A stretch of DNA of 64,000 bases from assembly GCF_007859935.1 (NCBI RefSeq), contig NZ_SJPO01000007.1, positions 62,001-126,000 of the forward strand. Direction: 5' to 3'. The notes under the pieces were generated by a model that was not told the DNA's origin, ran no database searches, and saw only the letters and a program-made list of their open reading frames with translations. The stretch's first letter is position 1; the number at the start of each line of letters is the position of its first letter. The DNA comes from Posidoniimonas polymericola. GTDB lineage: Bacteria; Planctomycetota; Planctomycetia; Pirellulales; Lacipirellulaceae. Below are positions 7,980 through 14,869 of this stretch, in pieces. Made by a program: the position numbers and the translations under genes.

Positions 7980-8290
7980 AGCAGATCGAGACGCTGCTCG
8001 CTTCCGGCATGCCCCGGCGCAGGGTCTCCCGCCTGACCGGCGTCCGCACCGGCATCATTGCGAAGATCGAGGCCGGCGAGCGGCCGCGGGGTCGGCGCGG
8101 CGTGGCAACGGTTGACACTTGGGAGCGGGTCCGAGCCGCGGCCGAGCACTACCGCCGTCAGCATCGCGGCAGGGCTCCTGAGCGGCCGCGTGTGGCTCGC
8201 GACCCGGCCGACGCCTACCTGCCGTCGGCCGAAGAGATCGAAGCTCACTGCGAGCGATTCCGGGCACAGCACTTGGCTGAGCTGGTGTAA
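7958..8290 (+). CDS. Small helix-turn-helix DNA-binding protein
   Basis: The GTG start at 7958 is supported by AAAGGAGGT at 7945-7953; the gene overlaps the previous one by 22 bases. Residues 5-40 (RVKQIETLLASGMPRRRVSR then LTGVRTGIIAKIEAGE) form a clear resolvase/Hin-type HTH. The remainder is charged and ends with an E/R-rich helix. It is the last gene before the integrase and may be the excisionase or a regulator of the element. A near-copy of the 3637 palindrome falls inside this gene at 8101-8119. Confidence 0.65.
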   Translation: MLSPERVKQIETLLASGMPRRRVSRLTGVRTGIIAKIEAGERPRGRRGVATVDTWERVRAAAEHYRRQHRGRAPERPRVARDPADAYLPSAEEIEAHCERFRAQHLAELV

Positions 8291-8368
8291 CTTTGAACCA
8301 AGCCCGCGTTGCCAAATGCGCAGCCGTTGCGCATTTGGCGGCCGGGCCTTTCGAAAGGATGGGAGATC

Positions 8369-9442
8369 ATGAAAGCGTGGGTATTCCAAGATCCGAAGCA
8401 GAAGACCAAGCACGGCGAGAAGAAGTGCCCGTGGTCGGTCGGATGGTATGACGAGCGAGGGCGGAAGAAGTCGAAGAGCGTCGGACCCAAGAGCACGGCT
8501 AAGGCGTACGCGCGGAAGCTGGAGGGGGAGTCTGCCGCCGGACTACTGAAGAGCCGGGAGCGGCTGAAGTGGGCGGAATTCGTCACCCGCTTCGAGGAAG
8601 GCCACCTAGACACGCTCGCGGCGCGCTCCCGCGAGGAGTACAAGACAAGCCTCGGGCAGTTCAACCGCATCTGCAGGCCGGGGTACGTCGAGCAGGTCGA
8701 CGCGGCGATGGTTGACGAGTTCCGGGCCAAGCGGCTGAAGGAAGGCGTCGGCCCCGCTACGGTCAACAAAGACCTGCGCCACCTCAAGGTGGCCATGAAC
8801 AAGGCCCGCAAGTGGCGACTGATCGGCGAGCGGGTCGAATTTGAGATGCTCAGGGAACCCGAGCGAGATCCCGAGTACGTCGACGACGACGCATTCGCCA
8901 AGCTGTACAACGCCTGCGACCAGATGACGCTTCCGGCCGGCAAGCACTACCCGGCGCCGGACTGGTGGCGGGCTCTGCTGGTGTTCGCCTACCTGACCGG
9001 GTGGCGAATTGGCCAGATCATGGCCCTGCGTCGCGATGACGTCGATTTTGGAGCCGGTACGGCGTTCGTAGAGGCCGACAAGACCAAGGGCAAGAGGGAC
9101 GCCAGGGTCGATCTCCCGAAGCCCGTGGTGGACCACCTGAAGGGCATTGCAGGCTTCGACGACCTGCTGTTCGCCTGGCCGCACCACACGCGGACTCTCT
9201 ACGCCCACTTCGCGAACCTGAAGAAGGCCGCCAAGGTCGAATACAGCGGAGCGTTCCACCGCTTCCGCTTCGGCTTCTGTAACGCTAATGTAGACGCCTT
9301 GCCCGCCGACGTCCTGCAGCAGCTGATGCAGCATCAGGACGCCAAGACTACCAAGCTGTACGTGAACCGTGCGGCGCGGTTGCGTCGCCAGGGGACCGCG
9401 GACCTGATCCACGTTCCGGAGATCCTGACGAAAAAAGCGTAG
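8369..9442 (+). CDS. Tyrosine-type site-specific integrase
   Basis: ATG 8369 follows GGATGGGAG; an earlier in-frame ATG at 8309 lacks such a site. The 357-residue enzyme has an N-terminal arm and a SAM-like core-binding domain (about 65-150, GPATVNKDLRHLKVAMNKA). The catalytic domain carries R213 (TGWRIGQ), a Lys in DKTKGK (238-242), H297 and R300 (FHRFR), H322 (MQHQD) and the nucleophile Y331 (KLYVN). All catalytic positions are present, so it is probably active. It ends 77 bases before tRNA-Lys, the likely attachment target, and closes the element that starts left of the window. It is preceded by a 78-base gap after the HTH gene. Confidence 0.93.
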   Translation: MKAWVFQDPKQKTKHGEKKCPWSVGWYDERGRKKSKSVGPKSTAKAYARKLEGESAAGLLKSRERLKWAEFVTRFEEGHLDTLAARSREEYKTSLGQFNRICRPGYVEQVDAAMVDEFRAKRLKEGVGPATVNKDLRHLKVAMNKARKWRLIGERVEFEMLREPERDPEYVDDDAFAKLYNACDQMTLPAGKHYPAPDWWRALLVFAYLTGWRIGQIMALRRDDVDFGAGTAFVEADKTKGKRDARVDLPKPVVDHLKGIAGFDDLLFAWPHHTRTLYAHFANLKKAAKVEYSGAFHRFRFGFCNANVDALPADVLQQLMQHQDAKTTKLYVNRAARLRRQGTADLIHVPEILTKKA

Positions 9443-9472
9443 CTGTGGCGGGTTTTTGGCGGGTTGCCCGCC

Positions 9473-9501
9473 TTGGATACCGAGCTGGCTTGTTCTAAAC
9501 T
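9473..9501 (+). promoter_or_regulatory. Promoter of tRNA-Lys
   Basis: TTGGAT (9473-9478) and TAAACT (9496-9501) are separated by 17 bases and lie 19 bases before the tRNA 5' end, an ordinary housekeeping promoter geometry. Confidence 0.5.
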
Positions 9502-9519
9502 ATTGCCAGCAAAAGCTTT

Positions 9520-9592
9520 GAGCCCGTAGCTCAGTTGGTAGAGCATCGGACTTTTAATCCGTGGGTCGTGGGTTCGAATCCCGCCGGGCTCA
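9520..9592 (+). tRNA. tRNA-Lys (anticodon TTT)
   Basis: A full cloverleaf is visible: acceptor GAGCCCG (9520-9526) pairs with CGGGCTC (9585-9591), with discriminator A9592. It has a D arm with GCTCAGTTGGTAGAGC, anticodon loop CTTTTAA (9551-9557) giving anticodon TTT at 9553-9555, and a T arm GTGGGTTCGAATCCCGC. CCA is not encoded. It is the probable integration target of the adjacent element. Confidence 0.97.
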
Positions 9593-9618
9593 TTTGTTGG
9601 ATTCTTTAGACTTGGGGT

Positions 9619-9647
9619 CCCCTACGAGACGTAGGGGTTTCCATTTT
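9619..9647 (+). terminator. Rho-independent terminator after tRNA-Lys
   Basis: CCCCTAC (9619-9625) pairs perfectly with GTAGGGG (9631-9637) over a GAGAC loop, followed by TTTCCATTTT. Confidence 0.7.
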
Positions 9648-9752
9648 CTCGCCTTTCTGGCGCCACCGACGCGTACAGCCGGTAGTACACCTCGTCGGGC
9701 CGTGTGGCAGTCCCAGACCTGTCGGACGCACCTTTTGCGTAAGGCGACGACC

Positions 9753-9869
9753 ATGGCCACTGCTGCCGGCGCCCCCGAGCAATGCACCAAGCCCGCTAAG
9801 CCGTACGACCGCTTCCCTCCGTTCCCGCATGCGGGCGGCTATTAGGCGAAGGAGATCAAGGGCAAGAGA
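9753..9869 (+). pseudogene. Broken N-terminus of a second integrase
   Basis: ATG 9753 opens a 30-codon frame that ends at TAG 9843-9845. Its product, with KPAKPYDRFPPFPHAGGY, matches the N-terminal pattern of planctomycete tyrosine integrases as I know them (KPYP-x-FPLFPHATGRWAKKIRGK). The resemblance continues in frame after the stop (AKEIKGK), so the TAG replaces the expected Trp codon. Homology fades after about 9869, and no catalytic domain follows. It looks like the relic of another element that used the same tRNA-Lys. Nothing else is recognisable between 9870 and 10105. Confidence 0.55.
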
Positions 9870-10105
9870 ACCGCCAGCGGTCGCGGCGTTGAGGCTGCAT
9901 CTCGCCGCGAGTTCTGGGTTTCTCCTAAAATGGAGCCGAGGCCGGCGGTGCGGGGTGTGCCGCAGGGCGGCCGTTCGGGGGTGTGGGTTTCGCGAAATCT
10001 GGGGGATTTCTCTGTCAGGAATTGCGGTTTCGGGCCATGAGTCAGGGTGGCGGAGGCGGGGCAAGACCGCAGGGCCCGTTCGGGAATCATTCAGGCGACA
10101 TCCTC

Positions 10106-10648
10106 ATGACGTGGGCAGGCGAAGCCGACAGCGAACGGGTGCAGGTGTTCGGCGAGCTGCTCGCCGAGTGCCACCGCGACCTGTTTGGGTTTATTTATTC
10201 GATGGTGCAGCACCACTCCGATGCCGAAGACGTCTACCAGCAGGTGGCGCTGGTGCTGTGGCGGAAGTTCGACGAGTTTGAGCTCGGCACCAACTTTGCC
10301 GCCTGGGCGACCAAGGTTGCGCACCTTACCGCGCGAGACTTCATCCGCACGCGGCGACGGCACGCGGTCGCGTTCAGCGACGAGGTGCTCGAGGCGATCG
10401 CCGCGACCTACAATCCAGGCAAGGCCTGGCGCAGCGACGACACGTCCGACGCGTTGTCGGTGTGCCTCAAGAAGCTTCCTCCGAAGGACCGTGCGTTGGT
10501 CGAGCAGTGCTACTCGCCGGGGCGAGATTACAACCAGATTGCCGAGCAGCAGGGGCGGACCATCGGCGCCATCTACCAGGCCATTTCGCGGGTCCGCAAG
10601 AGCCTGTACCACTGCGTCAAACGCACCCTCGCCCAGGAGGCGTTCTGA
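10106..10648 (+). CDS. ECF RNA polymerase sigma factor
   Basis: This 180-residue protein contains sigma region 2 (about 15-85, with YSMVQHHSDAEDVYQQVALV and the R-x-F-x-FELGTNFAAWATKVA segment). Region 4 spans about 120-172 (LPPKDRALVEQCYSPGRDYNQ, then an HTH IAEQQGRTIGAIYQAISRVR). It belongs to the ECF group widespread in planctomycetes. ATG 10106 is chosen because homology begins there; upstream in-frame ATGs at 10037 and 9983 are less likely. The stop overlaps the next start in TGATG, coupling it to a FecR-type regulator, the usual anti-sigma partner. Confidence 0.9.
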   Translation: MTWAGEADSERVQVFGELLAECHRDLFGFIYSMVQHHSDAEDVYQQVALVLWRKFDEFELGTNFAAWATKVAHLTARDFIRTRRRHAVAFSDEVLEAIAATYNPGKAWRSDDTSDALSVCLKKLPPKDRALVEQCYSPGRDYNQIAEQQGRTIGAIYQAISRVRKSLYHCVKRTLAQEAF

Positions 10649-12159
10649 TGCCCATCCCCCCCCAAGAGATCGAGCAACTCATCGAGATCCTGTCCCGCAG
10701 TTGGGACGGCCGGGCCACCGGCGACGAGGTCGACGCGATCGAGGAGTTTGTCCGCCGCTACGGCAGTGCGGGCGTCGAGGTGCTGATGCAGGCGTCGAGC
10801 CTGCACCTGGAGCTGCAGCGGCTGGTAGAGTCGAGCCGCGTCTACGACCTGGCGATGGACCGCGTCCGCGCGGCGGCCAAGCTGCAGCAGTTCGCCGAGA
10901 GGTCCGCCAACGAGGCGATGTCCGAGCTTGCGCCCGCCCGGCGTCGGGAACAGCGGAAGTTCCCCCGATCGGGATTCGTCTGGGCGGCGGCCGCGGCGTT
11001 GCTGCTGGCGGTGGGGATGCCCTGGTGGATTAGTAGTCAGTCCGCACGGCCCGACAGGCCGGCGGGCGGGAATCGTCTGGTGCAGCAGTCGCAGCTCATC
11101 CGGCCCTCGACCCCGGTGGCGCGGGTCGTGGCGTTGGAGGACGCGGCCTGGGCCGAAGGGGGGGACATCTTCGTCGGCTCGTACATCAAGAAGGGGCGGA
11201 AGCTCGAGCTGACGGCGGGCCAGGCGCACCTCAGCATGGTGTGCGGAGCCGACATCGTGCTGCAGGCGCCGTGCACGGTGCGGCTCTCGGCCGACGATGA
11301 GGTGCAGCTGGAGGACGGCACGCTGACCGCTCAGGCAGCGAAGTGGGCGACGGGCTTCGTCGTGATCACGCAGGACCTCCGCATCACGGACCTCGGCACA
11401 CGCTTCGCCGTATCAACCAGCAAGTCGGGGGTCGTCGAGGCGCACGTCCTGCAGGGCGAGATCCTGGCCGAGCCGATGAAGCACCGCCGCCCGCGGCACT
11501 CGTCGATGCTGTTGGAGAAGGGGCAGGCGATCCGGGTGAACCCGTTCAAGTCGAGCATCGACCTGATCGCCGCACGCAACGAGGACTTCGTCGGCGAGAT
11601 TGTTGACTTCCGCCCGCTGCGACCCATCCCGATGTGGAACACCGGGGTCGGCCTCATGCCGGGCGACACGGACCCCCACTGGAGGCTCATCTCCGGCAGC
11701 GATCCCCACGGCCCCTACCCACGTGATTCGGTCGTCACGGTCGGCGATACCCGCTCCTACAAGAACAACAAACCCGAGGTGTCGCAGTGGATCTCGGTAG
11801 CGGAGGAGGGCTACCCGGGCGTGCCGCCCGAGTCGGTGCACACCTTCGAGACCACCTTTGAACTCGGTGGCTACGACCTCGACACCGTGTACGTCGTGGG
11901 CCAGATCCTGGTCGACGACGCCGTCAACGAGCTGCGCATCAACGGCAGGCCGGTGTCGTTCAAGCGTTGGGTCACCACCTGGGACGAGTTCGACTTTAAG
12001 AGCTTCCACCCGATCGAGATCCTCGAGGGCTTCGTCGAGGGGACGAACGTCATCTCGATCGACGTCTACAACTCTCCCTCGAACCCGAGCACGCCGGCCG
12101 ATTTCAACCCGACCGGCCTGCGGGTCGAGTGGCAAGCCTTTGGGCGTGAGCACCGCTGA
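10648..12159 (+). CDS. FecR-type transmembrane anti-sigma protein
   Basis: The start ATG shares one base with the sigma stop (TGATG). The 503-residue protein has a cytoplasmic helical domain (1-105), a membrane helix (about 110-128, VWAAAAALLLAVGMPWW), and a FecR domain (about 180-280, with GRKLELTAGQAHL and LRITDLGTRFAVSTS-x-SG). A C-terminal about 140-residue beta-rich region resembles a carbohydrate-binding jelly roll. Such proteins hold an ECF sigma at the membrane and release it on an external signal. No TonB receptor, the partner of classical FecR, is nearby; in planctomycetes the pair is often followed by a DUF1559 gene, as here. Confidence 0.88.
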   Translation: MPIPPQEIEQLIEILSRSWDGRATGDEVDAIEEFVRRYGSAGVEVLMQASSLHLELQRLVESSRVYDLAMDRVRAAAKLQQFAERSANEAMSELAPARRREQRKFPRSGFVWAAAAALLLAVGMPWWISSQSARPDRPAGGNRLVQQSQLIRPSTPVARVVALEDAAWAEGGDIFVGSYIKKGRKLELTAGQAHLSMVCGADIVLQAPCTVRLSADDEVQLEDGTLTAQAAKWATGFVVITQDLRITDLGTRFAVSTSKSGVVEAHVLQGEILAEPMKHRRPRHSSMLLEKGQAIRVNPFKSSIDLIAARNEDFVGEIVDFRPLRPIPMWNTGVGLMPGDTDPHWRLISGSDPHGPYPRDSVVTVGDTRSYKNNKPEVSQWISVAEEGYPGVPPESVHTFETTFELGGYDLDTVYVVGQILVDDAVNELRINGRPVSFKRWVTTWDEFDFKSFHPIEILEGFVEGTNVISIDVYNSPSNPSTPADFNPTGLRVEWQAFGREHR

Positions 12160-12379
12160 CGCCCGCCCTCGCGGGGATGTGCGCGTTTTGGGCAAGCGGG
12201 CCTGGCGCGGTGTCGGTCGGCAGCCGAGGGTTTTTTGTCGAAAATCTCTGGTTCTTCCCTGAGATTGGGCCCTCGTCCCCCATGTAGTAGCAGCCGCCCC
12301 GCAGCGGCCCCGTCTTGTCGGTATTCTTCTGTTCACCGGTTCCTGGGGTGGCGTTCAGCCGCCCGGTAAGAGAACTTCC

Positions 12380-13378
12380 ATGCCACGATTCTCGCTTCCC
12401 AGGCGTCTGCAAAGGCGAGCCTTCACGCTCGTCGAGCTGCTGGTAGTGATTGCGATCATCGGCGTTTTGATCGCGTTGCTGCTGCCGGCGGTGCAGTCGG
12501 CCCGTGAAGCCGCCCGACGCATGCAGTGCGTCAACCACCTCAAGCAGTGGGGGTTGGCGATGCACCTCCACCACGACACCAAGGGCGAACTCCCGATCGG
12601 CGCCCAGGGCAAGTACGGTGTGAACTTCCCGCGGCAGACCTGGGTGCTCCACCTCTGGCCGTTTATCGAAGAGGTCCAGCTGGCGGCCGAGGTTGGCCCG
12701 ACCACCGACCTCGACAGCCCGCCATTCACCATCCCCAACACAATGAATGGCCTGTCGGGTCAGGCGGTGCCGATGTACCGCTGCCCCAGCGACAATGGGT
12801 CGGACATGCTGGCCGGCTACTACCAGCGGCGGCGGGGCAACTACGTTGTGAACTGGGGGAATCGCACCTACGGCGACATCTTCGATCGGAGCGAGCTGAG
12901 GCGACTCCTGACCGATTTCGGCGAGGGCGAGGCGCCCTTCCGCCACGACAAGGGCGATCCACTCAAGCCGATTACCTCTTCGTTCGGCAAGATGGTCGAC
13001 GGGACCAGCAAGACCCTGCTCATGGCCGAGACGCTCATGGCGCAGAGCTCCGAAGACCTCGACTGGCGGGGCGACATCCTCAACGACGAGGGCCAGCTCC
13101 GGTTCCACACGCTCATGACGCCCAACAGCCGCGAGCCCGACCTGCTCGACTCGGCCGGTCCGAACGGCCGCCCGTGGTTCGTTGAGACCGGCGACCCGCT
13201 AATGCCGGCAGCCGGCGTGCAGAAGCGGAATCAGAAGTGCGGAGCCCGCAGCCGCCACGCCGGCGGCGTCAACGCCGCGATGTGCGACGGCTCAGTCGAC
13301 TTCTTCACCGACGGCGTCGACCTCTACTACTGGGCCTCGCTCGGCACGATGAATGGCGGGGAGGTCCTGACCCCATGA
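12380..13378 (+). CDS. DUF1559 type IV pseudopilin-like protein
   Basis: This 332-residue protein has the prepilin signature [19 protein letters not shown] (residues about 12-30) with cleavage before F and Glu at +5. [17 protein letters not shown] and the DUF1559 body follow, with the closing motif [20 protein letters not shown] (about 290-310). It is probably exported through a type II secretion/type IV pilus-like machine. This is one of the most expanded families in planctomycetes; its molecular role is not established. It follows the sigma/anti-sigma pair and overlaps the next gene (ATGA-like, 13375-13378). The 220 bases before it hold an AATCTC/GAGATT short inverted repeat (12243-12266) and no gene. 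Confidence 0.93.
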   Translation: MPRFSLPRRLQRRAFTLVELLVVIAIIGVLIALLLPAVQSAREAARRMQCVNHLKQWGLAMHLHHDTKGELPIGAQGKYGVNFPRQTWVLHLWPFIEEVQLAAEVGPTTDLDSPPFTIPNTMNGLSGQAVPMYRCPSDNGSDMLAGYYQRRRGNYVVNWGNRTYGDIFDRSELRRLLTDFGEGEAPFRHDKGDPLKPITSSFGKMVDGTSKTLLMAETLMAQSSEDLDWRGDILNDEGQLRFHTLMTPNSREPDLLDSAGPNGRPWFVETGDPLMPAAGVQKRNQKCGARSRHAGGVNAAMCDGSVDFFTDGVDLYYWASLGTMNGGEVLTP

Positions 13379-13776
13379 GCCTGCTCAGGTGCACGCTGCT
13401 CACCCTGCTGCCCGCGTTGATGGTGGTCGGGTGCGACGAGCCCGACGGCCTGTCGTCCGTGTCGGGGATCGTCACCGTGGATGGTCAGCCCGCCGCGCAG
13501 GGCGCGATCTCGCTGATCCCGTTGGGATCGGACGCCCGCCGGTCGGGCGGCGCGATCGAGGCGGGGTCCTACAGCATGAAGGCGCCCCAGGGCCGGGCGA
13601 AGGTGGTCATCCACGTGCCGAAGGTCGTTGGCCAGCAGCCCAGCAACGACCCCAACCAGCCGGCCCGGCCGATCATGAAAGAGAGCCTGCCGCCACGCTT
13701 CAACAGCAACAGCGAACTTGTCATCGAGGTGCAGCCCGGCGAGTCGGTGCACAACTTCGACCTTACTTCTTCTTAG
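13375..13776 (+). CDS. Small lipoprotein with transthyretin-like fold
   Basis: The start at 13375 overlaps the DUF1559 stop. The 133-residue protein has a lipoprotein signal with lipobox VVGC (Cys at about 20). The pattern [20 protein letters not shown] followed by [16 protein letters not shown] is the usual carboxypeptidase-regulatory (TTL)-like planctomycete lipoprotein found directly after DUF1559 genes. It is probably anchored to a membrane facing the periplasm. The function is unknown; the pairing with DUF1559 suggests a shared surface structure. Confidence 0.8.
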   Translation: MSLLRCTLLTLLPALMVVGCDEPDGLSSVSGIVTVDGQPAAQGAISLIPLGSDARRSGGAIEAGSYSMKAPQGRAKVVIHVPKVVGQQPSNDPNQPARPIMKESLPPRFNSNSELVIEVQPGESVHNFDLTSS

Positions 13777-13876
13777 CAATCAGGCCCGCGTACGCCGCAC
13801 AAAGCCGGCCGGGCCGACTCGAGTTTCAGCAGTGACCCACACCCATCTACTCTCATCACGTCGGAGTGAACACAAC

Positions 13877-14800
13877 ATGTGTCGATCCATCGCAGCGATT
13901 ACGCTCGCTACTCTTCTTGCATCGCAGGGCGTCTGCCACGCGGTTGTCGTGGCGTCCCTCGAGACGAACGTCGCCCCCGCCGGCACGGCCGGCGACCCGT
14001 ACAACCCGACCTTCACCGCCGGCGGCCCGTCGACGACCGACCTGCTCGAGGGGCTCCTGCCGACCGTGGCGATCGGCAACCTGACTCAGGAGAACTCGCT
14101 CGGAGCTTCGGCACTGACCAACGGCACGGTGGCGACTGCGTACGGCTCCGGCGACGCAAATAGCGCGCACATCGCCTACGCAACCGGCGGCCCGGGCGAA
14201 GAGGTCACCTACGCCCTCGGCGGCATCTACGACCTCGACTCGATCGTGATCTTCGGCGGCTGGAACGACGCCGGCCGCGACGCCCAGTCGTACGACCTGT
14301 ACGTGTCGAGCGATGGCGCCCAGAACTTCTCGCTGCTCACGAACTACAACAACGGCAACGGCGAAGAGCAGGGCGTGGTGACCACCCCCGTTTCCCACCG
14401 GGTCGAGTTCACCGAGGACTCGCTGCCGAACCTGGCGACCGGCGTGACGCACGTCAAGGTTGACTTCCTCGACGTCGAGAACGGCTACACCGGCTACACC
14501 GAGATCGACGTGTTCGGCTCGCTGGTCAACGTCCCCGGCGACGCCGACGGCGACGGCGACGTCGACCTCGACGACTTCTTTGTGATCAGCAATCACTTCT
14601 TCACGACGCCGTCGGCCATCGGCCTCGACGGCGACGTCGAGCCCGACAATATCGTCGACGAGAAGGACTTCCGCTTGTGGAAGAGCGTCGCCTCGGCGTC
14701 GGTGCTGGCGGAGTTCGCCGCGCTCGGCGTGCCCGAGCCTTCGACGCTCGCGCTCATTGGCGTTTCCATGGGGCTGTTGGCAGGTCGCCGACGCGGCTAG
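13877..14800 (+). CDS. PEP-CTERM protein with discoidin-like and dockerin-like parts
   Basis: This 307-residue secreted protein starts at ATG 13877 with a signal peptide (RSIAAITLATLLASQGVCHA). The middle contains SIVIFGGWNDAGRDAQSYDL and YVSSDGAQNFS, a galactose-binding/discoidin-like pattern. About residues 221-265 form a dockerin-like calcium repeat (GDADGDGDVDLDDFFVISN, then DGDVEPDNIVDEKDF). The end, VPEPSTLALIGVSMGLLAGR plus RRG, is a PEP-CTERM sorting signal recognised by exosortase-type machinery. It lies 100 bases after the lipoprotein gene, probably part of the same sigma-controlled unit. Confidence 0.85.
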   Translation: MCRSIAAITLATLLASQGVCHAVVVASLETNVAPAGTAGDPYNPTFTAGGPSTTDLLEGLLPTVAIGNLTQENSLGASALTNGTVATAYGSGDANSAHIAYATGGPGEEVTYALGGIYDLDSIVIFGGWNDAGRDAQSYDLYVSSDGAQNFSLLTNYNNGNGEEQGVVTTPVSHRVEFTEDSLPNLATGVTHVKVDFLDVENGYTGYTEIDVFGSLVNVPGDADGDGDVDLDDFFVISNHFFTTPSAIGLDGDVEPDNIVDEKDFRLWKSVASASVLAEFAALGVPEPSTLALIGVSMGLLAGRRRG

Positions 14801-14869
14801 TCCGCGCCGCCTCGGCGGCCGGGCGACCCGATACCCTTTTCCCCACGGACACCAAGATCGAGATCCAAG

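Noticed and set aside
8101-8119. Near-copy of the operator palindrome inside the HTH gene taken as a definite site
   Set aside because: It lies within coding sequence and has three mismatches, so it is only mentioned as support, not annotated.
9458-9472. GGCGGG-TTG-CCCGCC hairpin after the integrase
   Set aside because: No T run follows, and it sits just before the tRNA promoter, so I do not call it a terminator.
9561-9845. Open frame running from inside tRNA-Lys to the integrase relic
   Set aside because: The first part is tRNA sequence; only the part from ATG 9753 resembles a protein and is reported as a pseudogene.
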